A DNA stretch of 64,000 nt from the NCBI RefSeq assembly GCF_002979915.1, contig NZ_PCQA01000004.1:248001-312000 (forward strand). The letters run 5' to 3'. The DNA comes from Arthrobacter sp. MYb213 (GTDB taxonomy: Bacteria; Actinomycetota; Actinomycetes; Actinomycetales; Micrococcaceae). Shown here one piece after another: positions 16,350 to 25,764 of the stretch. The notes under the pieces were generated by a model that worked only from the letters and a program-made list of their open reading frames with translations, did no database searches and had not been told where the DNA came from. A program made the translations under genes and the position numbers. Each line of letters starts with the position of its first letter. Position 1 is the first letter of the stretch.

Positions 16350-16766
16350 ATGCGCGATGCCGAATCAGTGATGCCTCCAGGAACAACCCAAGGACCGGTG
16401 CAAGCCGTTTCCGCTATGGGGTTCCCGTCCCCGGCGCGTGATTATTTTGATGGCGGGCTGGATCTGAATAGGTTGCTCGTTCATGATCGGGTTGCCACGT
16501 TCATCATGCGGGTATCGGGACACTCGATGCACTCTGCCGGAATTTATGACGGCGACGAGATTATCGTGGACCGCTCCCTGCCGGTTAAACACGGCACCAT
16601 GGTTGTGGTGAGCTTGAACGGCCAGATGCTGGTACGCCGGTGGCAGACAGAGGGATCACACGTGGGGCTACTTAGCGATGAGTCACCACTACCGGTGCTC
16701 CTCACCGAAGGAGACGAAGTTGAGGTCTTCGGCGTGATCACTAGGTGTCTGCACTATGTCCGCTGA
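16350..16766 (+). CDS. umuD: UmuD-like S24 peptidase-fold protein, catalytic Lys replaced
   Basis: 138 residues, the length of E. coli UmuD (139). The cleavage region [22 protein letters not shown] aligns with CGFPSPAADYVEQRIDLNQLL, with Met in place of Cys24. Ser59 in SGHSM is the nucleophile position. The second dyad residue, Lys97 in UmuD (TVKKLQ), reads Arg96 here (LVRRWQ), so RecA-driven self-cleavage may be lost or altered. ATG 16350 with AAGGGTGG upstream is preferred over a TTG at 16284 that would place coding sequence across the LexA site. It overlaps umuC by 11 bases, showing translational coupling. Confidence 0.85.
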   Translation: MRDAESVMPPGTTQGPVQAVSAMGFPSPARDYFDGGLDLNRLLVHDRVATFIMRVSGHSMHSAGIYDGDEIIVDRSLPVKHGTMVVVSLNGQMLVRRWQTEGSHVGLLSDESPLPVLLTEGDEVEVFGVITRCLHYVR

Positions 16767-18075
16767 ACCTCGAACATCCGGGCACAGCGACCATGTTGCC
16801 TTAGTAGACGTGAATAACTTTTATGTCTCTTGCGAACGCATCTTTGACTATTCCTTGCGCAACCGGCCGGTTGTGGTGCTCTCCAATAATGATGGTTGCG
16901 TCGTCGCCAGATCGCAGGAAGCCAAAGACCTAGGGATTGCCACAGGCGAGCCATTCTTCAAGGTGCGCCGCCTGATGGACAGCCATAATCTTGCGGTGCG
17001 TTCGAGTAACTATGAGCTATATGGAGATATATCGGCTCGGGTGATGGAACTCCTAGGTCGCTTCGGTACCTGGCAGGAAGTGTATTCCATCGACGAATCA
17101 TTTATCGGCCTCAACGGAACACTGGAACAAGTCCGTGACACTGCCGTGCAGATCCGCGCCGCGATTACTCAGTCCATCGGGGTGCCGGTCTGTGTAGGGG
17201 TATCTGCGACTAAAACCCTTGCTAAATTCTCTAACCACATCGCCAAGCACAATCCGTCTATGGACGGAGTATGCATTGAACAGTTGATGGAGCCTGCACT
17301 GGTATCCAGAATTATGTCTCAGGTTCCCGCCACAGATGTGTGGGGTGTGGGTAAAAAGACCGGTCAAAAATTGACTGGGATGGGCGTTCAAAGCATCGCC
17401 CAACTCAAGGCCACCGACCCTCAGCTCATTCGCAAGAAGTTCTCTGTCGTATTGCAACGCACGGTGATGGAGCTCAACGGGCAGCGCTGTATCGGGCCGG
17501 TGGAAGAGCGCTCGGATAAAGGCCAAGTAATGTTCACCCGTTCCTTCTCCACCCCTGTGCGAACACGTGAAGCGATGGATCAGGTGATGTCCATCTACGC
17601 ACAGAAAGCAGCAAGCCGTCTGGCCAGCGAAGGTCGTTACGCTAGCTTGCTCACGGTGACAGCCGGAACCAGCCGCTTTGCTACCTCGGCCGCATCATTC
17701 CCTAGCGCCCAAATACGTCTAGTCAGGCCCACCCGAGATCCCATTGTGCTGACGAAGATTGCGGTAGCAGCGATGAACGAGTTGATGGAGCCAGGTATCG
17801 ACTACGTCCGTGGGGGAGTGATCCTCTCCGGACTGAGCGAACACCCCGGAGCCGATGAGCTAGACCTAGGACTACTCGGCTCAACATCCGCTGAAGACAA
17901 CGAAAAAGTCAACGTCAGTGATGTCGTGCAACAGGTCTCCCAACGGTTTGGCGCAAAAGCTATTGGCCTGGGCAGCGCCGGCCTGGCCAAAGCGCCGGAA
18001 TGGTCCATGAAGCGCGAACATATGTCTCCGCGCTACACCAGTGACTGGGACGAGCTCTTTACCGTGCAAGCATGA
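16756..18075 (+). CDS. umuC: Y-family DNA polymerase UmuC, error-prone lesion bypass
   Basis: 439 residues, usual UmuC length. The palm carries Asp18 ([14 protein letters not shown]) and the catalytic pair in YSIDESF (Asp113, Glu114). The C-terminal half holds the helix-hairpin-helix, the little finger and the UmuC-specific tail. UmuC with processed UmuD makes DNA polymerase V, which copies past lesions during SOS; here the UmuD partner lacks its catalytic Lys, which affects activation. The start overlaps umuD by 11 bases and the pair is under one LexA site. No imuB-type variation is seen. Confidence 0.9.
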   Translation: MSAEPRTSGHSDHVALVDVNNFYVSCERIFDYSLRNRPVVVLSNNDGCVVARSQEAKDLGIATGEPFFKVRRLMDSHNLAVRSSNYELYGDISARVMELLGRFGTWQEVYSIDESFIGLNGTLEQVRDTAVQIRAAITQSIGVPVCVGVSATKTLAKFSNHIAKHNPSMDGVCIEQLMEPALVSRIMSQVPATDVWGVGKKTGQKLTGMGVQSIAQLKATDPQLIRKKFSVVLQRTVMELNGQRCIGPVEERSDKGQVMFTRSFSTPVRTREAMDQVMSIYAQKAASRLASEGRYASLLTVTAGTSRFATSAASFPSAQIRLVRPTRDPIVLTKIAVAAMNELMEPGIDYVRGGVILSGLSEHPGADELDLGLLGSTSAEDNEKVNVSDVVQQVSQRFGAKAIGLGSAGLAKAPEWSMKREHMSPRYTSDWDELFTVQA

Positions 18076-18100
18076 AGGTTTTGGTGACACAATAACTCTC

Positions 18101-19363
18101 ATGTCTACTGTGCTGCGTCGAACGGTGGGGCTGAGCTTGCTCGGCACACTTTTACTAAGCGGTTGTACGGCCCCCGCAGAAAATGCGAACCAGCCTGCGC
18201 CGAGTACAACTGGGCCAACTCAGCCCAGCTCACCAAACCCCTCAACCTCCGGATCAGCTACCGAGCCTTCGGCTACAGCCAGTTCGGCCAGCCCCACGAA
18301 GGTTGACCCGGAAGCACAACTGCAACAGCAAGCGGTGGCGCTCGCCGACTCGATGAGCCTATCTGAGCAGGCTCGGAGCTTGGTTATGGCCGGCGTCTCG
18401 GCAGACGGCGCCTCAGCGGCACAAATCGCTTCGCTGAAGAAGTCTGGAATCTCAAATGTTTTCCTTCGCGGCAGGTCGCAGCTCTCGCACACCAAGATTT
18501 CTAGCAGTGTGCGCAAACTCCATGAAGGGTTGGAAACCAATGTTCCCAACGGACTACCGGTCTGGGTAGCCACCGACCAAGAAGGTGGCTTTGTCCGGGT
18601 GCTGCAGGGGACCGGATTTACCAAGCTACCCACCGCATTAGAACAGGGCACGTGGACCCAGAAAAAACTACGGTCAAATATTTCCACGCTCGGTACTGAG
18701 CTATCCGAGGCCGGGATCAACGTCAACCTTGCGCCGGTAGCCGACGTGGTACCAAAGAGTTTGGGCACGGGCAATGCGCCCATCGGAAAATTCGGACGGC
18801 AGTATGCCGATAATTCCGCGGATGTTTCCTCCTCGATTCTGCTGGTGAATCAAGAACTCAGTGATGCCGGAGTGCACCCGGTGGTCAAACACTTCCCCGG
18901 ATTGGGCAGAGTAAGCCTGAACACCGATACCCATGCCCAGGTTACCGACACAAAAATCGGGGCAGATAGCACCGATCTGGAACCTTTTAAGGCAGCCATT
19001 GAGCAGGATCTCGCGTGGGTTATGATTTCAAACGCCAAATATACGCAGCTGGATAAGGACAATGATGCTCCTTTTTCAAAGAAAATCATCACCGGCCTGC
19101 TGCGGGAAGACTTAGGTTATGAACGCTTGATCATCTCCGATGATCTATGCGATGCGAAACAGGTTTCCGCGGTGCCGGTAGGTCAACGTGCAATCAAATT
19201 TGTTCAAGCCGGCGGCACGATGCCTTTATGCGTGGATGAGAATAAGTCGTTGACCATGGCCAGCGCTCTAGCAAAGCAGGCAGCAAAAGATGACAAGCTG
19301 GCGGCGCAGGTCCGCGAGGCGGCAACACTGATTCTGGCCGAAAAGCTTCGCGAAAACTCATAA
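18101..19363 (+). CDS. Glycoside hydrolase family 3 lipoprotein, NagZ-like
   Basis: 420 residues. The lipobox is LLLSGC with Cys22, followed by a Pro/Ser/Thr-rich linker to about residue 70, so the enzyme should be anchored outside the membrane. The GH3 domain has DQEGGFVRVL, the NagZ signature KHFPGLGRVSLNTDTH (the Asp-His pair acts as the acid/base) and nucleophile Asp in LIISDDLC. Family enzymes remove terminal N-acetylglucosamine from peptidoglycan fragments or glycoconjugates; an external lipoprotein form is usual in Gram-positive bacteria. I chose ATG 18101, which starts the signal peptide; an in-frame ATG at 18055 lies inside umuC. It follows umuC by 25 bases and may be partly co-transcribed. 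Confidence 0.85.
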   Translation: MSTVLRRTVGLSLLGTLLLSGCTAPAENANQPAPSTTGPTQPSSPNPSTSGSATEPSATASSASPTKVDPEAQLQQQAVALADSMSLSEQARSLVMAGVSADGASAAQIASLKKSGISNVFLRGRSQLSHTKISSSVRKLHEGLETNVPNGLPVWVATDQEGGFVRVLQGTGFTKLPTALEQGTWTQKKLRSNISTLGTELSEAGINVNLAPVADVVPKSLGTGNAPIGKFGRQYADNSADVSSSILLVNQELSDAGVHPVVKHFPGLGRVSLNTDTHAQVTDTKIGADSTDLEPFKAAIEQDLAWVMISNAKYTQLDKDNDAPFSKKIITGLLREDLGYERLIISDDLCDAKQVSAVPVGQRAIKFVQAGGTMPLCVDENKSLTMASALAKQAAKDDKLAAQVREAATLILAEKLRENS

Positions 19364-19409
19364 TGTTCGGCGGCCTCGTTGCCGGATGAAGCTATTTTGG
19401 ACAAAGAGA

Positions 19410-19451
19410 AGACCCGGGCGGATCCCTACTCGCTAGGGAACGCCCGGGTCT
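19410..19451. terminator. Hairpin terminator between nagZ-like and protease genes
   Basis: Eleven-base arms AGACCCGGGCG (19410-19420) and its complement (19441-19451) with an inner TCCCT/AGGGA stem, followed on the plus strand by AGCTTTTTG. Convergent genes on both sides make two-way use likely. Confidence 0.85.
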
Positions 19452-19499
19452 AGCTTTTTGGTCTGCACACTTAGATGCAGACGCTTAGCTCAGGAAAGA

Positions 19500-22400
19500 T
19501 TAGCCTTTTCCGTTGCCTTTCTTATCACCCTTGGTGATGTCCAAGACCTGTGCGCGGTCGCCGGTCTCGTTCTTCTTCGCTCCGAGCTTTCCGGTGCTGT
19601 TGTGCAGGTGCAGCAACAGTGCCTTGGAGGCAACGGATGGATCTGCAACGGTCACCGGAATGTTGGTGCCCTTCAGATCGGTGAAGACGGTGCCCTGAGC
19701 CCCAAAATCAACCTGAGGTTCGGCAACGTTGAACTTGACCCAGTCGGTCTCATCCACTGGGATCATCGCGCCCTGGTCATTGGTGTGGTACCAGGAGTAG
19801 CTTGAAACACTGTAAGAGATTTCGGCTGAATCCTCATCCAGTCCCAGCGCGGCAAGTGATACCGGCAGGATCGCTACGTTGGTGTCGAAGCTGTTGGTAT
19901 CAACATCTCCAAGCACACCATTGACTGGCTGCAGGTCTACCTGTGCACCGGTAGCCAGATCGAAGGTGGCCGCTAGGTCAAGATCGATTCCGTCAAGTGC
20001 GGTAGTGAAGGTCACGAAGTCGGCCTTGCCATCACCATTGGTATCGATGTTGACGTCCAACTCGGTACCGCCAGCAAGGTGTGCCCAGTTATCCCAGGTG
20101 GAGATACCGATGTTCAGTAGTCCATCGGTCATACCGGTTACCGGTGCGGTGCTGGCTGCGCCAACGTGCTGCAAGTCCATCGCGCGGGCTGCTGGAACGC
20201 TGTCCATTGACTTAGGACCGCGCTCACTCGAAGCACCAAGTTCAAAGGCACCCAGCAGGGAAGTGACCGAGGTGGCCCCCTCGCCTACGCGGATATCCTT
20301 ACCCTTGAGATTCAGCTCGGTGGTGTTTGCACCCTTCTTCAGCTTCTTGACCGAAGCGGTCATATCGGCTGCAAGCTTAGGCGCTGCCTGCACTGGAACA
20401 CGCAAGGTGGGAGCCGTTGAGCTGGTCAGCTCAACGCGACCACTAGCATCTGATACCCAGGCGCGGGCTAGACCCTGCTGGACGGTCTCCATGGTTGGGT
20501 CCAAAGTCTTGACCCACTTCTGGGGATCTACCTGCAGAGTAACGTTGACCTGAGCCTTAGCTCCTGGTGCCAAGCTCACGCTGTTGCGATCTAGCGAGAA
20601 GCTGGTGCCAGGAATCTGCGTAGCAGGCACGTAGTTGACCTTGTAGGTCTGGGCCTTGTCGCTGGTGTTCTCTACGGTGATTGAACGTGTTTCGGAGAAT
20701 TTCTTCTTACCGTCAATTTCAAGGACACCGAAGACCACGCTGGTCAGATCCGCTGCCTTCGAATCGTAGGCAATGGCTGGGGTATCAAGTGCTGCCTTGG
20801 CCATGACGCGGCCCGAGCCAACACGGTTTGGACCGTAAGCCTTACCATTAGCCGCAAAAACATCCGCTGCTGCGGTGTTCATGATGGTGCTCTTAGCTTC
20901 GGCTGCGGTGAGGTTCTTATCCTGCATGACCAGTGCTGCCACGCCGGCAACCATTGGGGTAGCCATCGAGGTGCCCGACATGACCGCTGGTCCGTTACCG
21001 GTTCCAACGCCTACCGAGCCGATCTGCGTACCTGGTGCTGCAACGTCGGGCTTTACTACGCCGTTGGAGCCGTGCACGCCTCGTGAGGAGGACGAATTTA
21101 AGGTGTCCTTGACGCCTGATTCACCGGAAGCAGCGCCAACGAAGGAAGCATCTAGGGTGACCTTCAGGTCTCCTGCCTCAGCGGCTGGGCGCAGCTTATT
21201 CGAGTAGTCCAAGGTGAACTGTGCACCTGGGATATTAGCGTTGCCGGCGATGCCAGCATCAAAGAGATTGGTTTCAGCATCTAACAGGACACCGGTGGCA
21301 CCGGCGGCTTCGGCGTTGTTGAAGCGTATGCCGGATCCACAAGGGAACTCGCCGCCTTCGCTCCACTGCAGCCAAACCCACTTGCCTTCCAGCGAACCTG
21401 GTTCAAATTCTGTACAACCAAAAGCGTTGTTGGCCGGAGCCATTACTACGTCACCGCTCAAGTCGGCCGGGTCAGCAGAAGTGTAATTAAAGTTTGCCGA
21501 GTACTGGCCTGCGGCGGTTCCTGCAACATTGTCAGGCGCATCTACTTGGATTTTATCCAAGGTGACCTGGGAACCGACGGTGTTAGCAACCGTCAACGAG
21601 GAACGAGAGTTACCAGGTGAGCCGCCAACGTCGGTGACGTCTCCTGCGTTACCCGAAGCGATGACCGAAAGGATTCCAGCTTCAGAAAGAGCATCAACAA
21701 TGTCATTTTCTGGGTCCTGAACCGGTGAGTGATCCGAGCCGAGGGACATGTTGACCACATCGGCGCGGTCAGAGAAATCTCCGTCACCGTTTGGATCAAG
21801 CACGTAGTCCAGTGCCTGGCCCACGACCGAGGATGATCCGCCGCAACCGAAGACGCGGATGCCAATGAGCTGGGCTTCCGGAGCGGTGCCCGGGCCAACC
21901 TTCATTTTGGCGACTTCATCGGCGGTCAGCGAGGAGTAGTCACCTGTGAAGGTGGAACCGTCGGAATTCACGCCGTAGCCGGCCGCTGAGCCTGCAACGT
22001 GCGAGCCGTGACCTGCAGCTTCGCAGTCCAATGGGTTCGGATCCGGGTTAGGGACTGGCTGGTAATCCGGGGCGTCGGGGTCAGCGTTGTAGTCGTCGCC
22101 GACAAGATCCCAGCCACCAATGAACTTCTTGCTGTCAATCAATCCGGAATCTGCGGTAGGCAGTTCCTTGGAAGCCTGTGCTTTCTTGTAGTCTTCAATG
22201 GTGCCTGGTCCACCAAAGCCTGAGTGGGTGTAGTCAATGCCCGTATCGAGCACTGCAATCTTCACGCCTTCACCGGTAGTATCTAGCGCGGTCCACGCGT
22301 CTAACGCTTCGGTGTCGATGACCGCACCGCGGTTAGAAGGTGACTTGGGTACGATGGCGCTGATCTTTGCGACATCTGTACGTTCGGCTAGCGCACGAAG

Positions 22401-22817
22401 CTCTTTGGCGTCACCGGTGAGTGCAACGCCTCGCAATGCGTTCGAAGTTGTGTAGATAACCTCGGATTTTGCTTCCTTGGCCAGCTCTTTACCCTTGGAC
22501 TTAACCTGGGCACGGACAGATTTGACCTTGTCCTTGTCTTTCTTCTTACCGGACTTTTTGACCTCTTTGTATGCGCCGTCGCCCTCGAGCTGAACGAATA
22601 CCGAGACCTCACCGGTGGCCTTGGCTAGTTGCCCGCTGACTTTTAGTCCTGAAAGTGTCTGGCTTTTGATGATGGGCAGTGAGGCTGCGTTTTCACCGTC
22701 GGACGGTTGGGGGATGTTGGCAGCTGATGCCGGGCCTGTCATTGTGACAGCCAACGCTAAAGCGGTGGCTGAGCCCAAGATGAGCCGCGGCAATCGTGGA
22801 TTGCGCCGAGTGACCAT
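19500..22817 (-). CDS. Secreted subtilisin-like serine protease with PA insert
   Basis: 1105 residues. A signal peptide (1-33, ends ASA-AN) is followed by a pro-region of the Inhibitor I9 type that holds a lysine-rich run (about 87-120). The S8 domain has Asp191 (AVLDTGIDYTH), His270 (GHGSHVAG), oxyanion Asn390 (SGNAG) and Ser617 (SGTSMATP), so it is complete. A protease-associated insert lies between about 455 and 550, and a Fn3-like region (640-790) plus a long C-terminal domain follow. This matches large secreted subtilases (vpr/C5a-peptidase type) that degrade proteins outside the cell. No LPxTG motif or membrane anchor shows at the end, so release is likely. ATG 22817 follows AGGAG. Confidence 0.9.
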   Translation of the reverse strand: MVTRRNPRLPRLILGSATALALAVTMTGPASAANIPQPSDGENAASLPIIKSQTLSGLKVSGQLAKATGEVSVFVQLEGDGAYKEVKKSGKKKDKDKVKSVRAQVKSKGKELAKEAKSEVIYTTSNALRGVALTGDAKELRALAERTDVAKISAIVPKSPSNRGAVIDTEALDAWTALDTTGEGVKIAVLDTGIDYTHSGFGGPGTIEDYKKAQASKELPTADSGLIDSKKFIGGWDLVGDDYNADPDAPDYQPVPNPDPNPLDCEAAGHGSHVAGSAAGYGVNSDGSTFTGDYSSLTADEVAKMKVGPGTAPEAQLIGIRVFGCGGSSSVVGQALDYVLDPNGDGDFSDRADVVNMSLGSDHSPVQDPENDIVDALSEAGILSVIASGNAGDVTDVGGSPGNSRSSLTVANTVGSQVTLDKIQVDAPDNVAGTAAGQYSANFNYTSADPADLSGDVVMAPANNAFGCTEFEPGSLEGKWVWLQWSEGGEFPCGSGIRFNNAEAAGATGVLLDAETNLFDAGIAGNANIPGAQFTLDYSNKLRPAAEAGDLKVTLDASFVGAASGESGVKDTLNSSSSRGVHGSNGVVKPDVAAPGTQIGSVGVGTGNGPAVMSGTSMATPMVAGVAALVMQDKNLTAAEAKSTIMNTAAADVFAANGKAYGPNRVGSGRVMAKAALDTPAIAYDSKAADLTSVVFGVLEIDGKKKFSETRSITVENTSDKAQTYKVNYVPATQIPGTSFSLDRNSVSLAPGAKAQVNVTLQVDPQKWVKTLDPTMETVQQGLARAWVSDASGRVELTSSTAPTLRVPVQAAPKLAADMTASVKKLKKGANTTELNLKGKDIRVGEGATSVTSLLGAFELGASSERGPKSMDSVPAARAMDLQHVGAASTAPVTGMTDGLLNIGISTWDNWAHLAGGTELDVNIDTNGDGKADFVTFTTALDGIDLDLAATFDLATGAQVDLQPVNGVLGDVDTNSFDTNVAILPVSLAALGLDEDSAEISYSVSSYSWYHTNDQGAMIPVDETDWVKFNVAEPQVDFGAQGTVFTDLKGTNIPVTVADPSVASKALLLHLHNSTGKLGAKKNETGDRAQVLDITKGDKKGNGKG

Positions 22818-23198
22818 GATTCTCCTAGCTGAGCTGAAAGCGGGATGCTTTCATGTGAAGATGCAACGGTTTTCACTCGCAGCATGAAGGTGCGTATTGA
22901 GTGATGACCGGGGCCGACGTCCGCTAAAACGTCGAGTCTCCTACTGTGGAATCTTAGGTGACCCACGTCATATATCAAGGGGTTATTGAATAGTGATCTT
23001 TGGTGAAAGAAAGTATTTTGCACTTGCTTCATATTTAAAACCGCGAATCACCAAGCAAAACAGCGCCTACTTAGCACCTAGTGGCCGAGGACTTTTTAGA
23101 TATTTTTAACCGATTGTTACCAGTGGGTAATGGTTTCATTGCTTAGTCGCGTTCCAGTATGCACAGAGCTTGCGGGGCTTAGTCGTGAATTAAGCAAA
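22818..23198. other. Intergenic region upstream of the protease gene
   Basis: About 380 bases without a convincing gene. It must hold the protease promoter on the minus strand, but I cannot fix -35/-10 hexamers. A small inverted repeat TTACC-agtg-GGTAA at 23117-23130 could be a regulator half-site pair. The right end runs into the terminator of the neighbouring FBP gene. Confidence 0.4.
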
Positions 23199-23239
23199 AG
23201 CGGGCGCAGCATACTCCGCCAGAGTATGCTGCGCCCGCT
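23199..23239 (-). terminator. Long hairpin terminator after the FBP-domain gene
   Basis: Arms of 18 bases, 23199-23216 and 23222-23239, perfectly paired around CGCCA. On the minus strand the stem follows the FBP gene stop by about 35 bases and is followed by TTTGCTTAA. Confidence 0.8.
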
Positions 23240-23273
23240 AGTTGAACTTCAAATCAGCTAATTGAAGTGGCGA

Positions 23274-23762
23274 TTAAACGCGGCCGATAAAACTGTTCAC
23301 TCTTTCGTCGAGCAGTTCAATGCGTTCGGCAACAACTACCATCGGGTCAGGGTAAATCGCGTTCTTTGGAGGCGGAATACGCACGTTGGTTGAGCATTCA
23401 AAGTTGGAACAAATCATAGTGCCCAAGGTGTCACCGTCGCGTCCTGGTTGGCCTGCCCTCCGGGTGCTGAATACCCCGACGTAGCAAGGAATATTCACGT
23501 CTCGGCACATGTCGCACATGGCCAGGCTGCTGCGCTTTCGGGTTCCATCTGCTGAACGCAGCAAGAGCGCCCGCGTTTGGCCCGCGGCGTTGCTGTGAAC
23601 AAGGTAGCCACGCTGTGGCATTTTGGGATCGCGCCATCCAAGGTACTCAAGGTTTTCCCAGTCCAATGTTGCAAAATTTTCTGGCAACGTTAGCTTCTTC
23701 GTCTCACTGCGCGAGGCATTAATGAAGGCGGAGCGAATGGTTTTTTCTGTCAGTGGCTGCAA
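23274..23762 (-). CDS. FBP/FusB-type treble-clef zinc-finger protein
   Basis: 162 residues. The C-terminal half has a CDMC pair (about residues 83-86) and a later CSNFEC pair (about 118-123), the C-x2-C...C-x4-C spacing of the FBP C-terminal treble clef, as in elongation factor G-binding FusB. The N-terminal part (LTEKTIRSAFINASRSETKKLTLP) also fits. FusB-type proteins bind EF-G and help release stalled ribosomes, with fusidic acid protection as a side effect; in Actinobacteria the chromosomal versions are widespread and their role is little known. The gene stands alone with its own terminator. Confidence 0.75.
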   Translation of the reverse strand: MQPLTEKTIRSAFINASRSETKKLTLPENFATLDWENLEYLGWRDPKMPQRGYLVHSNAAGQTRALLLRSADGTRKRSSLAMCDMCRDVNIPCYVGVFSTRRAGQPGRDGDTLGTMICSNFECSTNVRIPPPKNAIYPDPMVVVAERIELLDERVNSFIGRV

Positions 23763-24049
23763 GGCAGGTCCTTAAAAATGTGCTGCGCGCATTTAGGGCG
23801 CAGGAAAGTTGTGTGGAAGAAGAATGTCCCATCAGCAACGAATTCACAGAAGGTAGCTCAAATAAGCACCAGCAACGCCGACGGCGTTGGGAGTGGAGTT
23901 TTGGAAGCTACCCGTCCGTCGAGGGGACGAACGGGGCAGGTGTCAAAGTGGCTTGCATAGCCGACCTCCCTACCGCGTGCCCGGGCACACAACGTCTTGA
24001 CAGTGTGAGCTCCAGAGTAAATCTGGAGTCGTGATCTTTCAATCCTAAC
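23763..24049. other. Intergenic region, possible small RNA or leader, unresolved
   Basis: About 290 bases between the start of the FBP gene and the terminator of the kinase gene. I find no gene. On the plus strand TTGACA (23997-24002) is followed by a hairpin of CTCCAGA/TCTGGAG (24010-24028) and then by the strong terminator at 24050-24080, which also works for plus-strand transcripts. This allows a short non-coding transcript, but a good -10 is lacking. Confidence 0.3.
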
Positions 24050-24080
24050 AAAGGCCACATCCAAAATGGATGTGGCCTTT
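24050..24080. terminator. Hairpin terminator of the pyridoxal/HMP kinase gene
   Basis: Fourteen-base perfect arms AAAGGCCACATCCA (24050-24063) and complement (24067-24080) around AAA. On the minus strand the stem lies 22 bases past the kinase stop and is followed by TGTTAGGATT; the plus strand gives CTTTG. Confidence 0.75.
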
Positions 24081-24102
24081 GTCGCGTACGGTGTCAGGCG
24101 TC

Positions 24103-24927
24103 TTAGCGCCGGCCGCCCTGCCAAAGTGCGTCAAAGGGGGTGTTTCCTGAGACGCGGTTCCGAATGCCTTCGGTGACAAAGGCTTTCGCAGTGCGTGCAG
24201 CCTCCAACGGGGTTGCACCCTTCGCTAGTTCGGCGGTAACCGCGGCGGCTAGTGAGCAGCCTGCTCCGGACACGGCAACTTCGCCGATCTTTTTCTCGCG
24301 GAGTACTTCGAGCGTGGTTCCGTCGTAGAAGACGTCAATAGCGTCTTCGCCGGCAATGCGTACGCCGCCCTTGGCGAGTACTGCTGCTCCCGAGATCTCA
24401 TGGATTTTCTTGGCAGCGGCAATGAGGTCTTCTTCATTGTCGATCGAAAGCCCTGAGAGCTGTTCGGCTTCGAAATGATTCGGAGTGACGAAGCTAGCCA
24501 GCGGCAGTAACGTCGACTTCAGCGCCTGGTCAGTATCTAACGCATGGCCTGGCTCCTGACCCTTGCAGATCAACACTGGGTCAAGGAGAACGTTGTTCCA
24601 TTTCTGGGACTGCAACGCGGTGGCGACGGTGTTGATCGTGGCAGGTGAGCCCATCATGCCGAGCTTGACGGTGCCAAGCTGACCCTCGTAGCAGGTCTGG
24701 ATGGCTTCGAGCTGATCTGCAATGACCTGCTGATCTACTGGAACGAAGCGGTGGTTCCAAGAGTCCTTTGGATCAAACGACACGATGCATGTCAGTGCAA
24801 CAATGCCGTAGGTGCCGAGCTCCTGAAAGGTTTTCAGATCTGCTTGGGCCCCGGCGCCTCCGGTTGCTTCCGAACCGGCAATAGTCAAGGTCAGGGCTGG
24901 GCCTGAGGTATTTGATGAAGTAGTCAT
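24103..24927 (-). CDS. Pyridoxal/HMP kinase, dual-cysteine PdxK/ThiD type
   Basis: 274 residues of the ThiD/PdxK branch of ribokinase-like enzymes. ATP and substrate motifs are LTIAGSEATGGAGAQADLKTFQE and the C-terminal anion hole SGAGCSLAAA. In most ThiD proteins the last motif is GTGD; a Cys here (GAGC) and a second Cys in DPVLICKGQE match the dual-cysteine pyridoxal kinases described in Staphylococcus aureus, which use a cysteine instead of the Asp base. The likely reaction is ATP-dependent phosphorylation of pyridoxal, with hydroxymethylpyrimidine as another possible substrate. It starts 36 bases after the GNAT-like gene and is probably co-transcribed with it. No TPP riboswitch is seen. 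Confidence 0.8.
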   Translation of the reverse strand: MTTSSNTSGPALTLTIAGSEATGGAGAQADLKTFQELGTYGIVALTCIVSFDPKDSWNHRFVPVDQQVIADQLEAIQTCYEGQLGTVKLGMMGSPATINTVATALQSQKWNNVLLDPVLICKGQEPGHALDTDQALKSTLLPLASFVTPNHFEAEQLSGLSIDNEEDLIAAAKKIHEISGAAVLAKGGVRIAGEDAIDVFYDGTTLEVLREKKIGEVAVSGAGCSLAAAVTAELAKGATPLEAARTAKAFVTEGIRNRVSGNTPFDALWQGGRR

Positions 24928-24963
24928 AGTCCCATTTGAAGGTAGTACGGAATGTATTGGTTT

Positions 24964-25578
24964 TTAGCTTTGCTGCCAAATGCTGATACTAGTAGCTTTT
25001 GACCAGCCCTCGGTCATCGAATCGAGATGATCGGAACTAGCAACAAGCAAGATCCACGGCAGGCCGTGACTGTAGGCAGCCCCGGCAAAGTTCGCCAGTA
25101 CCGCACGACGTACCAAGTCCGGGTTGGTTGGCGCCTGCAAATCGGGGTCCGAAAGAAGCCCATAAGTTGAGCCGTAATGCATGCGTCCACGGGCTACAGG
25201 GCGGTCGAATTCAGCAACTTCGACCACGTCGTAATTGTCCATAGGAGCCTCAAAAACACTTGAGGTTTCCGCGAGCTTGACTACCTGCTCAACATCATCT
25301 GGTTTTGCGGCCAGCAGATTCATTGAGGAAGTTTCATTCCAGCCTGCCGCTTTAAGCGATTCTGCAACCTCGGTATTTGGTGCCCCGAGCAAGATCAAGC
25401 GGCGGTACTCGCTACCTGGGCTCCAATCGCTGGTTGGCCAATAACGTAGTAGCTCTGGGTCATCACCATTGCTGTCAACGGAGCGTAACTGACCTGGACT
25501 CGGGAAAGTGGCAATGCGATCGCGGAGCAGAGCATAACTCTCGGTCCACTGCGGCAGGGGAGTCGCGTTTCCGCTCAT
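24964..25578 (-). CDS. GNAT-like acetyltransferase fold protein
   Basis: 204 residues. The C-terminal half (RRAVLANFAGAAYSHGLPWILLVAS, then TEGWSKATSISIW) has the rhythm of a GNAT domain: motif A helix, strand, and the GW/GF ending loop. The N-terminal 90 residues are less clear (RYWPTSDWSPGSEYRRLIL). The pyrophosphate-binding RxxGxG/A is not obvious, so acetyl-CoA binding is unproven. It precedes the pyridoxal kinase gene in the same direction with a 36-base gap. Function unknown. Confidence 0.55.
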   Translation of the reverse strand: MSGNATPLPQWTESYALLRDRIATFPSPGQLRSVDSNGDDPELLRYWPTSDWSPGSEYRRLILLGAPNTEVAESLKAAGWNETSSMNLLAAKPDDVEQVVKLAETSSVFEAPMDNYDVVEVAEFDRPVARGRMHYGSTYGLLSDPDLQAPTNPDLVRRAVLANFAGAAYSHGLPWILLVASSDHLDSMTEGWSKATSISIWQQS

Positions 25579-25764
25579 AGTGACATTAGCTCCTAAACAC
25601 CTTGAAAATAATGGATCAGTACCTTCGACTTTACGCCTTAAAGATAGCGAATATGCAACGGCGAAGCCCGTGCGCCGGTGGGTGCTTATTATGATCTGGC
25701 GCAGGGTCTCTTCCGCAAGGGTCGCGGAGCTGGAAAGACCCGTGTGTGCCTATAGAAGTGGGAA

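Noticed and set aside
23753-24034. 93-residue plus-strand open frame in the gap after the FBP gene
   Set aside because: It starts inside the FBP gene's 5' end, has an Arg-rich random composition and no ribosome binding site.
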